IMG/VR virus record: IMGVR_UViG_3300010149_000050
Span: 1-39,119 of that record
DNA: 39,119 bases
Origin: a virus
Strand: one strand, 5' to 3'
The notes under the pieces are model-generated. The model made no database searches, was not told the DNA's origin, and saw only the letters and a list, made by a program, of their open reading frames with translations. Positions 26,200 to 34,083 of this stretch are shown piece after piece. The position numbers and the translations under genes were made by a program. Numbering within the stretch: position 1 is the first letter of the stretch; each line of letters begins with the position of its first letter.

Positions 26200-28197
26200 T
26201 TAAAATAATTTCATTTGTTTACTTGGAACATTTAAGATATTATTTATTTCTTGTTCAACTGCTTCTAGATAATAACCAATATTTATGTTATAAGAATCCC
26301 ACTTAGGTTTACATTCCATTTTATTAAAAACTGTTTGTAACCATTTCCCTGCTTCAAGTTGTATTTCACGACCATCTGTCTTATGAACTTTGGTTAGCTT
26401 GACACCATTTCTTGATATATAATAACGGTTTATCTTCTGAAGTTTTTCTTCTTTATATTCTCCGTTATCAACATATCTAGATGTAATTTGCCAATCACCT
26501 TTTGATTTACCTCCAATACAGTAATCAAGTATATCTCTATTTTTTTTAAAATATTCCTCTGGTAATATATCATGAATAAAATAATTATACACTGCTTTTG
26601 GTATAACTAATTTAGATTTATTTTTATGTAATGCTAATCCATAAAAGTCAAAACGTCCTTTCATTTTTGCTCCTGCATAAAAGAACTTATTTCCATCAAC
26701 TTTAAATTTGTAATGTGGATTTTTATTCTTAATGTTTCTCCAGGTTGCTATATCAACCTCTTTATAATTATTAAGACCAATGTAATTGTTAACATCACCC
26801 AAAACTAGTTTTTGATATTCATCATGTTCTAATTGTAAGTTAGTTAATTTTTCCCACTCTTCACAAATTTTCATGTATTCATCTACATATTCTCTAGATA
26901 TTCTTGTCTCAATACCATCAGTGTTTTGCATTAATGCAACAGCTCCTGGTATTCTTTCCATGATCATTTCATATAACATTATTAGAGATAACTGACCATT
27001 AATAGTAATTCTCATTGTTAACTCAGGATCATAAAAGAAACTATTCTTATCATTGCTAAGACCAAAAGTAGAATTAAGAATAATCTTATAAACATAGTTC
27101 ATTGGATTACTCTTAGGTATCTTCTTTCTCTCCTCAAAGAACCACTCATACTGATCACAAAACTCTTGTGCTGGAAAATGTCCAGGAGACCACTTATTTC
27201 TAATCACAAGATTGGGATAGAAACTAGTGACATCCGAAGACATAATAACATAATCATCATCAGATTTATATATACCTGAAGTTCTTGCACCATGAACACC
27301 ACCTACACCAAAGTCTGTCTTGACATCTTTATAAGTAACTGAATACTTAAAAGCGCCTTTCATTCTTTCAGGATCTATCTCAACAGATTTAAATCTATCA
27401 TGTAGCTGTTTAAATTCCGGGGACTCAAACTTTATATATGGTAATATTATATCTTTAAACTTAATACTGCTTCTATGAGTTCTCATTTTTTTGAGATCTC
27501 TTTTTTCTATATTAAGTTTTTGAGACATATAATAAGCAAATAACTCTTTACTTATTCTTGGTTCAGATGCACTGAATAAATTTATACCATACTTACCTGT
27601 TAGCTCTTTTCTTAAATTAATTAATTCCTTAGATCTATTTAATATTTCTTTAGTTGACTCAACATCATTAATATTATATTCAAGTATTGTATTTATTTCT
27701 TCAGTTGTAGTTATTTCTGTATTATGATGTATAGGCATGTCTAGGATGTTATCCCAATCCATACTATACTGAATCCATTTAAGACTAGAACGTTTTGCTG
27801 GATTATCCCAGTGATGCATTTTAAATAAATCAATCTGTCCTATTTTCATCTTCCATAAAGGATAATCTTGAAAATCTTTTTTGTTTGATTTTTCTATACA
27901 TCTCTGAGCATATCTATAAATGGTATTGGCTATTTCACATGCGCTTAAGTCTAACCAATTCTTATAGTTATCTATAATAAAATGAGTTACTTGTGCATCA
28001 AAGGCTAAACCATTATAAGATATGTGCCATTCTTTATTTTTAACGTTCCTACCTAGAAAATTAATAAACTCTTCAAGATCATTTCTTAAGTCATGAATAA
28101 CAAATATTTTTGTTTCTTGACTTTTATAATCTTGAAAGCAAGCAGTAAAACAATTGCTTAGTGTTTCATAATCGTGTACCCAATGTTGTTTGTTCAT
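26200..28197 (-). CDS. Family B DNA polymerase with 3'-5' exonuclease domain
   Basis: The 665-residue product is the phage replicative polymerase. The proofreading domain shows D9-Y-E11 (Exo I), YNGLAFD with N62 and D68 (Exo II), and YNINDVEST with Y174 and D178 (Exo III). The polymerase domain shows GVGGVHGA (298-304), motif A SDVTSFYPNL with D322, motif B KIILNSTFG (K371, N375, G379), and motif C QNTDGI with D427. In motif C the first aspartate of the usual DTD is Asn425, a variant I recall in other phage B-type polymerases. There is no sign of a terminal-protein gene nearby. A strong AT hairpin lies just upstream, and PhoH follows directly. Confidence 0.93.
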   Translation of the reverse strand: MNKQHWVHDYETLSNCFTACFQDYKSQETKIFVIHDLRNDLEEFINFLGRNVKNKEWHISYNGLAFDAQVTHFIIDNYKNWLDLSACEIANTIYRYAQRCIEKSNKKDFQDYPLWKMKIGQIDLFKMHHWDNPAKRSSLKWIQYSMDWDNILDMPIHHNTEITTTEEINTILEYNINDVESTKEILNRSKELINLRKELTGKYGINLFSASEPRISKELFAYYMSQKLNIEKRDLKKMRTHRSSIKFKDIILPYIKFESPEFKQLHDRFKSVEIDPERMKGAFKYSVTYKDVKTDFGVGGVHGARTSGIYKSDDDYVIMSSDVTSFYPNLVIRNKWSPGHFPAQEFCDQYEWFFEERKKIPKSNPMNYVYKIILNSTFGLSNDKNSFFYDPELTMRITINGQLSLIMLYEMIMERIPGAVALMQNTDGIETRISREYVDEYMKICEEWEKLTNLQLEHDEYQKLVLGDVNNYIGLNNYKEVDIATWRNIKNKNPHYKFKVDGNKFFYAGAKMKGRFDFYGLALHKNKSKLVIPKAVYNYFIHDILPEEYFKKNRDILDYCIGGKSKGDWQITSRYVDNGEYKEEKLQKINRYYISRNGVKLTKVHKTDGREIQLEAGKWLQTVFNKMECKPKWDSYNINIGYYLEAVEQEINNILNVPSKQMKLF

Positions 28198-28219
28198 AAT
28201 GCTTAGTTAATTTTAGAGA

Positions 28220-28253
28220 AAAAAAAAGATATAAATTAATATATCTTTTTTTT
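28220..28253 (-). terminator. Perfect 14-bp AT hairpin with U-tract upstream of the DNA polymerase gene
   Basis: An A-run plus GATATA pairs with TATATC plus a T-run: a perfect 14-bp stem and 6-nt loop. On the minus strand the stem runs into nine T residues. It sits 23 bp after the 139-aa gene stop and 22 bp before the polymerase ATG, so it could terminate or attenuate transcription. The stem is nearly all A-T, so its strength is uncertain. It is almost symmetric and could also act on the other strand. Confidence 0.5.
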
Positions 28254-28276
28254 GGTTGGTTTAATATAGATCTGTA

Positions 28277-28696
28277 TTACACAGATGTAATGATGTTAGA
28301 TTTTTTTACTGGTTCTTTTGTATCAACTATGTATTGTTTGTAATCAAACGTATCAGCATTGATAGAAAATAAATGAATGAAAGTTTCTATATCCTTTGCA
28401 TCACTTATATAAAACTCAGAAAAAGTATCTACTAATCTTCTTTCTTCTTTTACAGTTTTACCTGTATTTTTATTAGGTGCCTTTAATCTTACAGGCTCAC
28501 CGTTATCATCCAGCTTAGGAATCATGTGATAAGACTGCTTCATTACTTTACTAATAACAGCTAGTATACCTGAAGAGGGATCATACATAGCTTCAACATA
28601 CGGACAATCCGATGTTGCTGGAATAAGGGTGAATGACTTTACATTTCTAAAACTTGATGTTACAATCATCATGTTTTTTCCAATTGTATTTGACAT
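28277..28696 (-). CDS. Unknown conserved-looking phage protein (139 aa)
   Basis: Using the ATG at 28696 the product begins MSNTIGKNMMIVTSSFRNVK. The longer form from 28717 would overlap the upstream gene by 17 bp and run through a promoter-like box, so I prefer the shorter one. It has an alternating beta pattern (SFTLIPATSDCPYVEAMYDP), a basic KNTGKTVKEERR loop and a helical C-terminus. No domain is recognised. Its position between the 192-aa gene and the DNA polymerase suggests a replication-associated role. Confidence 0.78.
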   Translation of the reverse strand: MSNTIGKNMMIVTSSFRNVKSFTLIPATSDCPYVEAMYDPSSGILAVISKVMKQSYHMIPKLDDNGEPVRLKAPNKNTGKTVKEERRLVDTFSEFYISDAKDIETFIHLFSINADTFDYKQYIVDTKEPVKKSNIITSV

Positions 28697-28700
28697 AATT

Positions 28701-29279
28701 TTATTTATTTTTTTCAAATATACTATTTAAAATATTAATCTCACTATTTTCATAAATATCTAATAGTGTTTCTTTTCTGGAATCTAATTTATCACATAAC
28801 TCATTTACATTTTCAATAAGCTTGATATCTACATTAAGTAATTCAGCATATTTTTCATGAAAATCATAAGGAAAAAGATAAGAGTCAACACGTTCTATAA
28901 TTTTAACAGTATCTCCAAAAAACCTAGTAATGGTTAATTTAGATTCAATGCTTAATCTAGAGTATTCACCTTTTATAAAATGATCATAGTCTTCTTTAAG
29001 ACTGCTAAAATCAAATATAAAAAGCTGATTATTCTTATCTAATTCAATATGACTATCAAATAGCTTTGCTTTGTGTATTACATTCTGTTCAAAAGATCTA
29101 AACTCATGAGTTCTTTTCTCTTTATATAAACATAATAACTTTCTATCTTGTATGTAATAATGATTATCCCACATTATATATGTTTGTTTAGGTACAAACT
29201 CTAATCCTTTCTTAAAATCTAATAAAGGATATAAAAACACCTTACTCTTCTGAAAATAATCACTATAAACCTTATCCAT
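28701..29279 (-). CDS. Unknown phage protein (192 aa)
   Basis: The product is rich in aromatic and charged residues (YIMWDNHYYIQDRKLLCLYK). It looks like a mixed alpha/beta N-terminal half and a helical C-terminal half ending in EINILNSIFEKNK. There is no signal peptide, membrane helix or recognisable motif. It begins one base after the nuclease gene stop and lies tightly within the replication array, so it is probably translated with it. Function unknown. Confidence 0.78.
   Translation of the reverse strand: MDKVYSDYFQKSKVFLYPLLDFKKGLEFVPKQTYIMWDNHYYIQDRKLLCLYKEKRTHEFRSFEQNVIHKAKLFDSHIELDKNNQLFIFDFSSLKEDYDHFIKGEYSRLSIESKLTITRFFGDTVKIIERVDSYLFPYDFHEKYAELLNVDIKLIENVNELCDKLDSRKETLLDIYENSEINILNSIFEKNK
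28715..28723 (-). promoter_or_regulatory. GTATATTTG box upstream of the 139-aa gene
   Basis: The minus strand reads GTATATTTG, a perfect TAnnTTTG Bacteroidota -7 core, 18 nt before the ATG at 28696. It lies inside the 3' end of the upstream coding sequence, and no TTG -33 element stands at 19-21 nt. If real, it would give an internal transcript for the 139-aa gene and the DNA polymerase. Confidence 0.35.
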
Positions 29280-29280
29280 A

Positions 29281-30267
29281 CTATAAAGTTACAACATTTG
29301 TAAGTAATTCATAAGGCAATGAGTAATTATTTTCTGTATAATGGTGCTTTGCAACACCAATTACATACTCTAATCCTTCAGCCCATTTACTTAATGATGT
29401 ATCACTAACAGGGAACGTGTATATCTGATTATACTTATCTATTACAATAAAATTAAACTTAATATCATATTCATCTGCTTTATCACCTAATGAATCATAA
29501 ACTAATTTACAATATATAGATGCTTGAAGCCAGTAGTTATAAAAGTCTACAGTTTCTTTAAAGTCTGTAACTGCTTTACCTGTTGTTTTAAGATCATATA
29601 TTAATACTTCTTTTGTATCATGGTTGATTTTATAATAATCTATATAACCGTGTAACCCAAAAGGTTGACCTTCTATTTTAGATGAAAGATATTTTTCTGC
29701 ATGTGTTTCTATAGGATCTAAATCAAAGTCAGTAGATACTTCATTAAATAAAGACATAACATATTTGTTATTTTTTATCATTTCTGCTTGATCTTTACAT
29801 TTAATCAGTGTATCCTGATCAATTGGGTCCTTATCTGTATTGGATAAATACTCCCAATATGTTTGATAACTATCCACTTTGATCTTATCTATTCTTGCCT
29901 CATCTTTTTTGAGAGACTGATATAAGTTCATCTGCTTTAATGAATCCAATATAACAAAGTCTTCTACATCAGCTAGCTTCTCAGCATCTGTATGAAAACT
30001 CATATCCTTTAGAACCTTTTTTACTGAATCACTTGGTAACTTACCAGGTAATACATTAAATTTATTTTCTAAATTCTCAGGTTCAAATACTAAACAGTGT
30101 ATTAATTTACCTTCAACTAAATGTTTATCTGTTTTAACTTCACGTTCATTTAGTATATAATCTTTATAAAATAAAGAAGGAGAAAATAATAATTTATTTA
30201 GTGATGAATAACTAAAATTAAATTCTTTCTTATAAAAATCATCTTCTTTTTGTTTGTCTATTCTCAT
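29281..30267 (-). CDS. PD-(D/E)XK nuclease (RecE/YqaJ/Cas4-like exonuclease)
   Basis: The 328-residue product shows the nuclease core in order: a helix with GKLIHCLVFEP (H57), GYIDYYK (D210), the metal-binding pair in IYDLKTTG (D225, K227), and the YWLQASIY helix (Q248, Y252). This is the arrangement of phage recombination exonucleases and Cas4/RecB-like enzymes, which resect dsDNA or trim ends. It would supply 3' single strands for the RecA-like ATPase and SSB encoded upstream in the same array. It follows a hairpin downstream of the 339-aa gene, so it may be attenuated or have its own promoter. Confidence 0.88.
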   Translation of the reverse strand: MRIDKQKEDDFYKKEFNFSYSSLNKLLFSPSLFYKDYILNEREVKTDKHLVEGKLIHCLVFEPENLENKFNVLPGKLPSDSVKKVLKDMSFHTDAEKLADVEDFVILDSLKQMNLYQSLKKDEARIDKIKVDSYQTYWEYLSNTDKDPIDQDTLIKCKDQAEMIKNNKYVMSLFNEVSTDFDLDPIETHAEKYLSSKIEGQPFGLHGYIDYYKINHDTKEVLIYDLKTTGKAVTDFKETVDFYNYWLQASIYCKLVYDSLGDKADEYDIKFNFIVIDKYNQIYTFPVSDTSLSKWAEGLEYVIGVAKHHYTENNYSLPYELLTNVVTL

Positions 30268-30299
30268 TTTGTTTAAGTTTTTTAAGATTTATTTAAATA

Positions 30300-30329
30300 A
30301 GAGGTGGTGTAATTTAATATACCACCTCT
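30300..30329 (-). terminator. Stable hairpin between the 339-aa gene and the nuclease gene
   Basis: AGAGGTGGT and ACCACCTCT form a perfect 9-bp stem, extendable to 12 with one G-T pair, around a short AT loop. It lies 6 bp after the 339-aa gene stop on the minus strand and is followed by TTATTTAAATAAATC, a weak T-tail. A terminator or an RNA-stability or processing element are both possible. Confidence 0.6.
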
Positions 30330-30334
30330 ATAAT

Positions 30335-31354
30335 TTAAATTATTTGTGATTCAAATTCATCAGATAGTTGAATAGATTTATGATCTATTTTAAAAGTACC
30401 TTCAGATTCACTTATATCTAATGCGCGTAAAACAACATTATGATAAACATATTTCTGAACCACTAAAAATGCAAATTTTGTTAGATAATTTTCTCTAGCA
30501 AGTATTTTAATATATCTATTATAATACCAACCTCTGGATGAAGATCCTGACGAATGATTATCAAAACTTTTTAATCTGTTTCTTAGTGCTTTTACATTTA
30601 CACTATTCCAATTATTTGAATATCTAAGTCTATCATAATAAAAATAATAAACTAATGAAATATAATCTAATGATTCTTCTATATTACAATTAGCCATAAC
30701 TTCTAAAGCAACTGTTATATTATCATTATCTTTACTTCTTATCATTTCCACAAGACTATAATATTGCTCTTTATCAAGTACAGTTGATTCTGAATTAGCC
30801 AGTTTTATTAAATTACTATCCAATACTAAATTATTTTTCTTAGATAAAAAGTTAAAAGTTTCAGAACTAATTCTAATATAACCATTTTGAAAATAAGCAG
30901 CTGTCTCAACATCTCTACATATCTCTCTTAAATCATCAGGTAAATTATAATATTTAAATCTTAAACAATGTTTATTATCTATTTCTTCAAGTACATCTAT
31001 AAAACCTTTATAATCATCAGAATTTTTTAATTGTTTTGTTTTTTCTAATACATCATAAATATTATATGTACTCCAATAATAACCTCTACCACTTAATTCT
31101 AAAAACTTTTCTGATATAATTCTATAATCAGCGTTATCTTCACTTCTAGTTATATTTATATTATACTTTGACTTTAAACTATCTACTTTTGTTCTTGGTA
31201 AGTTTAATTTAGGATATCTATAAAATGATTTTCCATCTAAATTATTTACGTCTAGATCTATTGTTATTTGATCTAAATTTATCATATATGTTTCAAAATC
31301 AGATTCCCATTTACCGTTTACAAATTCTACTAAATATTCTTTTATGTGTCTCAT
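30335..31354 (-). CDS. Unknown protein, paralog of its upstream neighbour (339 aa)
   Basis: The N-terminus contains KSFYRYPKLNLPRTKVDSLK, then NINIT and ADYRIIS. The same spacing is seen in the adjacent 344-aa protein (KAFVMPG...DKIKAALK...ITITN...ADLIIT). A second shared block is a helical segment with VLDKEQYYSLVEMIRSKDND (about residues 193-212). These suggest an old duplication. The N-terminal block looks like a small alpha/beta unit, loosely BRCT-like, but that is weak. No catalytic motif is visible. It sits downstream of a MoxR-type ATPase and a VWA protein, which may be partners. Confidence 0.75.
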   Translation of the reverse strand: MRHIKEYLVEFVNGKWESDFETYMINLDQITIDLDVNNLDGKSFYRYPKLNLPRTKVDSLKSKYNINITRSEDNADYRIISEKFLELSGRGYYWSTYNIYDVLEKTKQLKNSDDYKGFIDVLEEIDNKHCLRFKYYNLPDDLREICRDVETAAYFQNGYIRISSETFNFLSKKNNLVLDSNLIKLANSESTVLDKEQYYSLVEMIRSKDNDNITVALEVMANCNIEESLDYISLVYYFYYDRLRYSNNWNSVNVKALRNRLKSFDNHSSGSSSRGWYYNRYIKILARENYLTKFAFLVVQKYVYHNVVLRALDISESEGTFKIDHKSIQLSDEFESQII

Positions 31355-31358
31355 TTTT

Positions 31359-32393
31359 TTATTTTAAATATTTTTGATACTCTTTTTTTACTGATACTTT
31401 GAATACATACAAGTTTCTATTATGAATACTGATTTCTTTACGTACTATAGGTTCAAGATACTTAAAAGATATTCCATCAAGTAATTCATTTTCCTCTAAC
31501 CAGAGGATCATTTGTTCAGCTGATCTATACATTATATCACTAAAATTTACTTGACCTAACCAATATTGTATATTTTTATTCCTGCTAAATTCATAAGTTA
31601 AACTAGTATTCTTTTGAGAAAACTGCCATAGTAAGTGATAATTTTTAAAAGGATTTAAATTTGGTATAATACTTGCTGCCATCTCTTTCTCTTCTTTACC
31701 ACCATGAAGCATAGCGGTTAATTGAGATAATAGTTCTTCTGTAAGATCCATTTGTGAAGAAGAAGCATGTAGTATAGTTTCACAATCTACGGTGCCAGAT
31801 ACTCCTGTATCTATAAGATGTGCTATATTAAGTGCAAGACCTGTTATAATCCAATTATCATAAAGACTATCAACTGCTGTATGATAATAATATTTAGTAT
31901 GTTCTGTAATCTTTTCAGTTAGAATTACATTTCCTTTATATTCATCTATTAAACCATCAACAAAAGATCTGTGTGGTGAAGCACCATCTTTAACTAATTC
32001 ATAATTTACCAACTTTATAAGCATTTTACTTGTTGGAATATTTTCTCCATGCTTACATCTTCTTGCTATATTATCATTTGTTATAATTAGATCTGCTTTT
32101 GTATAATCATTTGTTATAGTTATCTTATGCTCTTTTAAAGCAGCTTTTATTTTATCTAACGATATATCAGCACCAGGCATAACAAATGCTTTCTTTTTAT
32201 TTCTAAAGCTAGTATCTGTTTCTTTGCTAGATTTTAATATATCTTCTATTTTACCATATGTTGTATTATCTTGAGTGACTAATACACTTTCTATATTTGA
32301 TCCAGCAAGGATCCCATATACAGGATCACTTGCCAAACCAAAATGTTTTAGTGCATCAGCATCATATTCTTGATATACTGATTTACTTGCCAT
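31359..32393 (-). CDS. Unknown protein, paralog of its downstream neighbour (344 aa)
   Basis: Residues about 66-107 read KKKAFVMPGADISLDKIKAA, then KITITNDYTKADLIITNDNI. This small strand-helix-strand unit resembles a BRCT-like fold in layout, ending in the KADLIIT strand. A helical region with MDLTEELLSQLTAMLHGGKE follows and matches the same position in the adjacent 339-aa protein. There is no signal, membrane helix or clear active site. It begins one base after the AAA+ ATPase stop and is separated from its paralog by 4 bp. This placement suggests an adaptor or substrate for the ATPase. Confidence 0.75.
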   Translation of the reverse strand: MASKSVYQEYDADALKHFGLASDPVYGILAGSNIESVLVTQDNTTYGKIEDILKSSKETDTSFRNKKKAFVMPGADISLDKIKAALKEHKITITNDYTKADLIITNDNIARRCKHGENIPTSKMLIKLVNYELVKDGASPHRSFVDGLIDEYKGNVILTEKITEHTKYYYHTAVDSLYDNWIITGLALNIAHLIDTGVSGTVDCETILHASSSQMDLTEELLSQLTAMLHGGKEEKEMAASIIPNLNPFKNYHLLWQFSQKNTSLTYEFSRNKNIQYWLGQVNFSDIMYRSAEQMILWLEENELLDGISFKYLEPIVRKEISIHNRNLYVFKVSVKKEYQKYLK

Positions 32394-32394
32394 A

Positions 32395-33666
32395 TTATTT
32401 AATTGTCATTTTGATGATTTCTGGATTCATCATCATCTTATTAAACTTCTGTTTGTTTCCGTTAAAGATGGTTCTTACAATCATATACTTTAGATCATTT
32501 GTAAAATAATCTTTTGTACATAATGCAATTAATCTATCTGTCACCTTTTGAGTTATCTTATTTTCTTTAGCATATACCAAAGAGTAATTAGATAATCTTG
32601 TAGCTAATGTAGATGCAATATCTGCACGATAGTTATCATCTTTACCAATACAAGATCTAAGCTCATTTAAAATGTATTGCTCATTATCATGAGTTAATAG
32701 ATCATGTGGTGTTACTAACTTATCTAGCTTATTATTAATGAAAGTTGTAAACATAGAAGCAAATGCATCTCCTACACTACCTTCACCAATCATCTGTACC
32801 ATTGCTAAGTTGCTTTCAAAAGAATCAAAGCTTGATATTGCGTTAAAGAATGTTGTGATAGATCTTGCATTAGTTTCTTGAGTAACAAGTTCTGGATGTA
32901 ATAACAAGAAGTTAATACATCTTGAATCAATACCTGCATCCTCAGCCCACTCAGCCCATACATTAACATCAAATTTTAGACTTGCAGTAATATACCTGGT
33001 CTTCTGAGCAGAGTCAATACTGTTTACTAAATAATCTCCATTATCAGGATTAGCTGTTAGAACAATATGCCAGTCCTTTGGAAGCGTCCATGAGATATAA
33101 CTTTGTCTATCAATCAATTCCATACATGCTTGAATAAAGCGCATATCTGCACGATTCCAATCATCAAGTAACAAGATACCACCTTCTTTCTTATCTGCAA
33201 TCCACTCTGGAGCACAGTAAGACATTCTGTTTTTACCCGTCATCTTGTATCCGTTCTTTAGATACTCTTGTACAGCAAGCTCATCAACCCACATTCCAAC
33301 TTTCTTAGTTGTCTTTTGAGTCATATCTGCTAGATCTTTAGATGCAGCTGCTCTTTGCGCCGCAGTATAATTTAACTGATCTCCTGTTGTCTTTGAGACA
33401 ATCTTTTCTTTATACATCTGAAACTGACGTACAGGGAAACCAACTAAGTCACCTAGCTCCTCAATCTGAGCTAAGTTTAACTTAACAAAGTTTAAATTAT
33501 TATCATTAGCAATTTCTAATATATTAGATGTTTTACCAATACCTGATTCACCTACTACTTCAACTGCTACTGGAAGCTTACCTTTTTCCTGAAGAGATCT
33601 ATTATTATTAATAATATGATTTAAAAATCCCTTTAGTTCTTTTGCGTTTAAATTTACTTGTGCCAT
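32395..33666 (-). CDS. MoxR-type AAA+ ATPase
   Basis: The 423-residue product has Walker A GESGIGKTS (residues 39-47), Walker B GILLLDDWNRAD (163-174) and sensor 1 LTANPDNGDY (203-212). An arginine-containing QKTRY helps complete the site. The layout is that of MoxR/CobS-type AAA+ ATPases, which usually pair with a von Willebrand factor A (VWA) protein to remodel or insert cofactors into targets. The VWA-domain protein is encoded two genes upstream, with the 129-aa protein between them. Phages carry such pairs, but their substrates are unknown. Confidence 0.9.
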   Translation of the reverse strand: MAQVNLNAKELKGFLNHIINNNRSLQEKGKLPVAVEVVGESGIGKTSNILEIANDNNLNFVKLNLAQIEELGDLVGFPVRQFQMYKEKIVSKTTGDQLNYTAAQRAAASKDLADMTQKTTKKVGMWVDELAVQEYLKNGYKMTGKNRMSYCAPEWIADKKEGGILLLDDWNRADMRFIQACMELIDRQSYISWTLPKDWHIVLTANPDNGDYLVNSIDSAQKTRYITASLKFDVNVWAEWAEDAGIDSRCINFLLLHPELVTQETNARSITTFFNAISSFDSFESNLAMVQMIGEGSVGDAFASMFTTFINNKLDKLVTPHDLLTHDNEQYILNELRSCIGKDDNYRADIASTLATRLSNYSLVYAKENKITQKVTDRLIALCTKDYFTNDLKYMIVRTIFNGNKQKFNKMMMNPEIIKMTIK

Positions 33667-33693
33667 TATTTTTCTTTTTTTTTATTTAGTTTA

Positions 33694-34083
33694 TTATAAT
33701 TCTGCCGAGAAATTACATTCTCCTTCTTCTTCAATACACTGAAGTATTTGTCTTCCAAGACTATAGTCAAAGTAATTACTTAACTTTTCATCTTTTAATA
33801 ATTTCATTCCAGCCCTTTCAAGATATGTTGATAAAGGAATATCTTGTTCATATGGTTTACAACCAAATAGGTCAATATATGCTAGTATAGAAGTTTTATA
33901 TTCTCCAAAACTTTCTTCAAGTTCTGTTAGTCTAGCTTTAACTTCTGAGATATTATCTGTGCTAAAGTAATATTCTAAGTATTGAGGCATTTGTCCTTCA
34001 ACACCAAACTGATCTGCTGCATCACTTGCTTGTACACCAAAGGCAAACTTACCTTCAATATCACCTGTATAATATCTACCCAT
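33694..34083 (-). CDS. Small conserved phage protein between the VWA and AAA genes
   Basis: This 129-residue protein starts MGRYYTGDIEGKFAFGVQAS and continues DAADQFGVEGQMPQYLEYYF. I recall an MGRYYxGDIEGKF...FGVQ family encoded by phages, often near replication and AAA genes; its function is not known to me. The rest is acidic and helical with cysteines (C95, C115, C123). Its ATG overlaps the VWA gene stop by one base, so the two are probably translationally coupled and may work together. Confidence 0.82.
   Translation of the reverse strand: MGRYYTGDIEGKFAFGVQASDAADQFGVEGQMPQYLEYYFSTDNISEVKARLTELEESFGEYKTSILAYIDLFGCKPYEQDIPLSTYLERAGMKLLKDEKLSNYFDYSLGRQILQCIEEEGECNFSAEL

Noticed and set aside
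28697-28717. Longer start (MKKINKI) for the 139-aa gene
   Set aside because: It would overlap the upstream coding sequence by 17 bp and cross a promoter-like box; the later ATG gives clean spacing.
31359-32393. Firm assignment of a BRCT domain to the 344-aa protein
   Set aside because: Only a loose strand-helix-strand resemblance is visible; no conserved Trp or phosphopeptide-pocket residues could be identified by eye.
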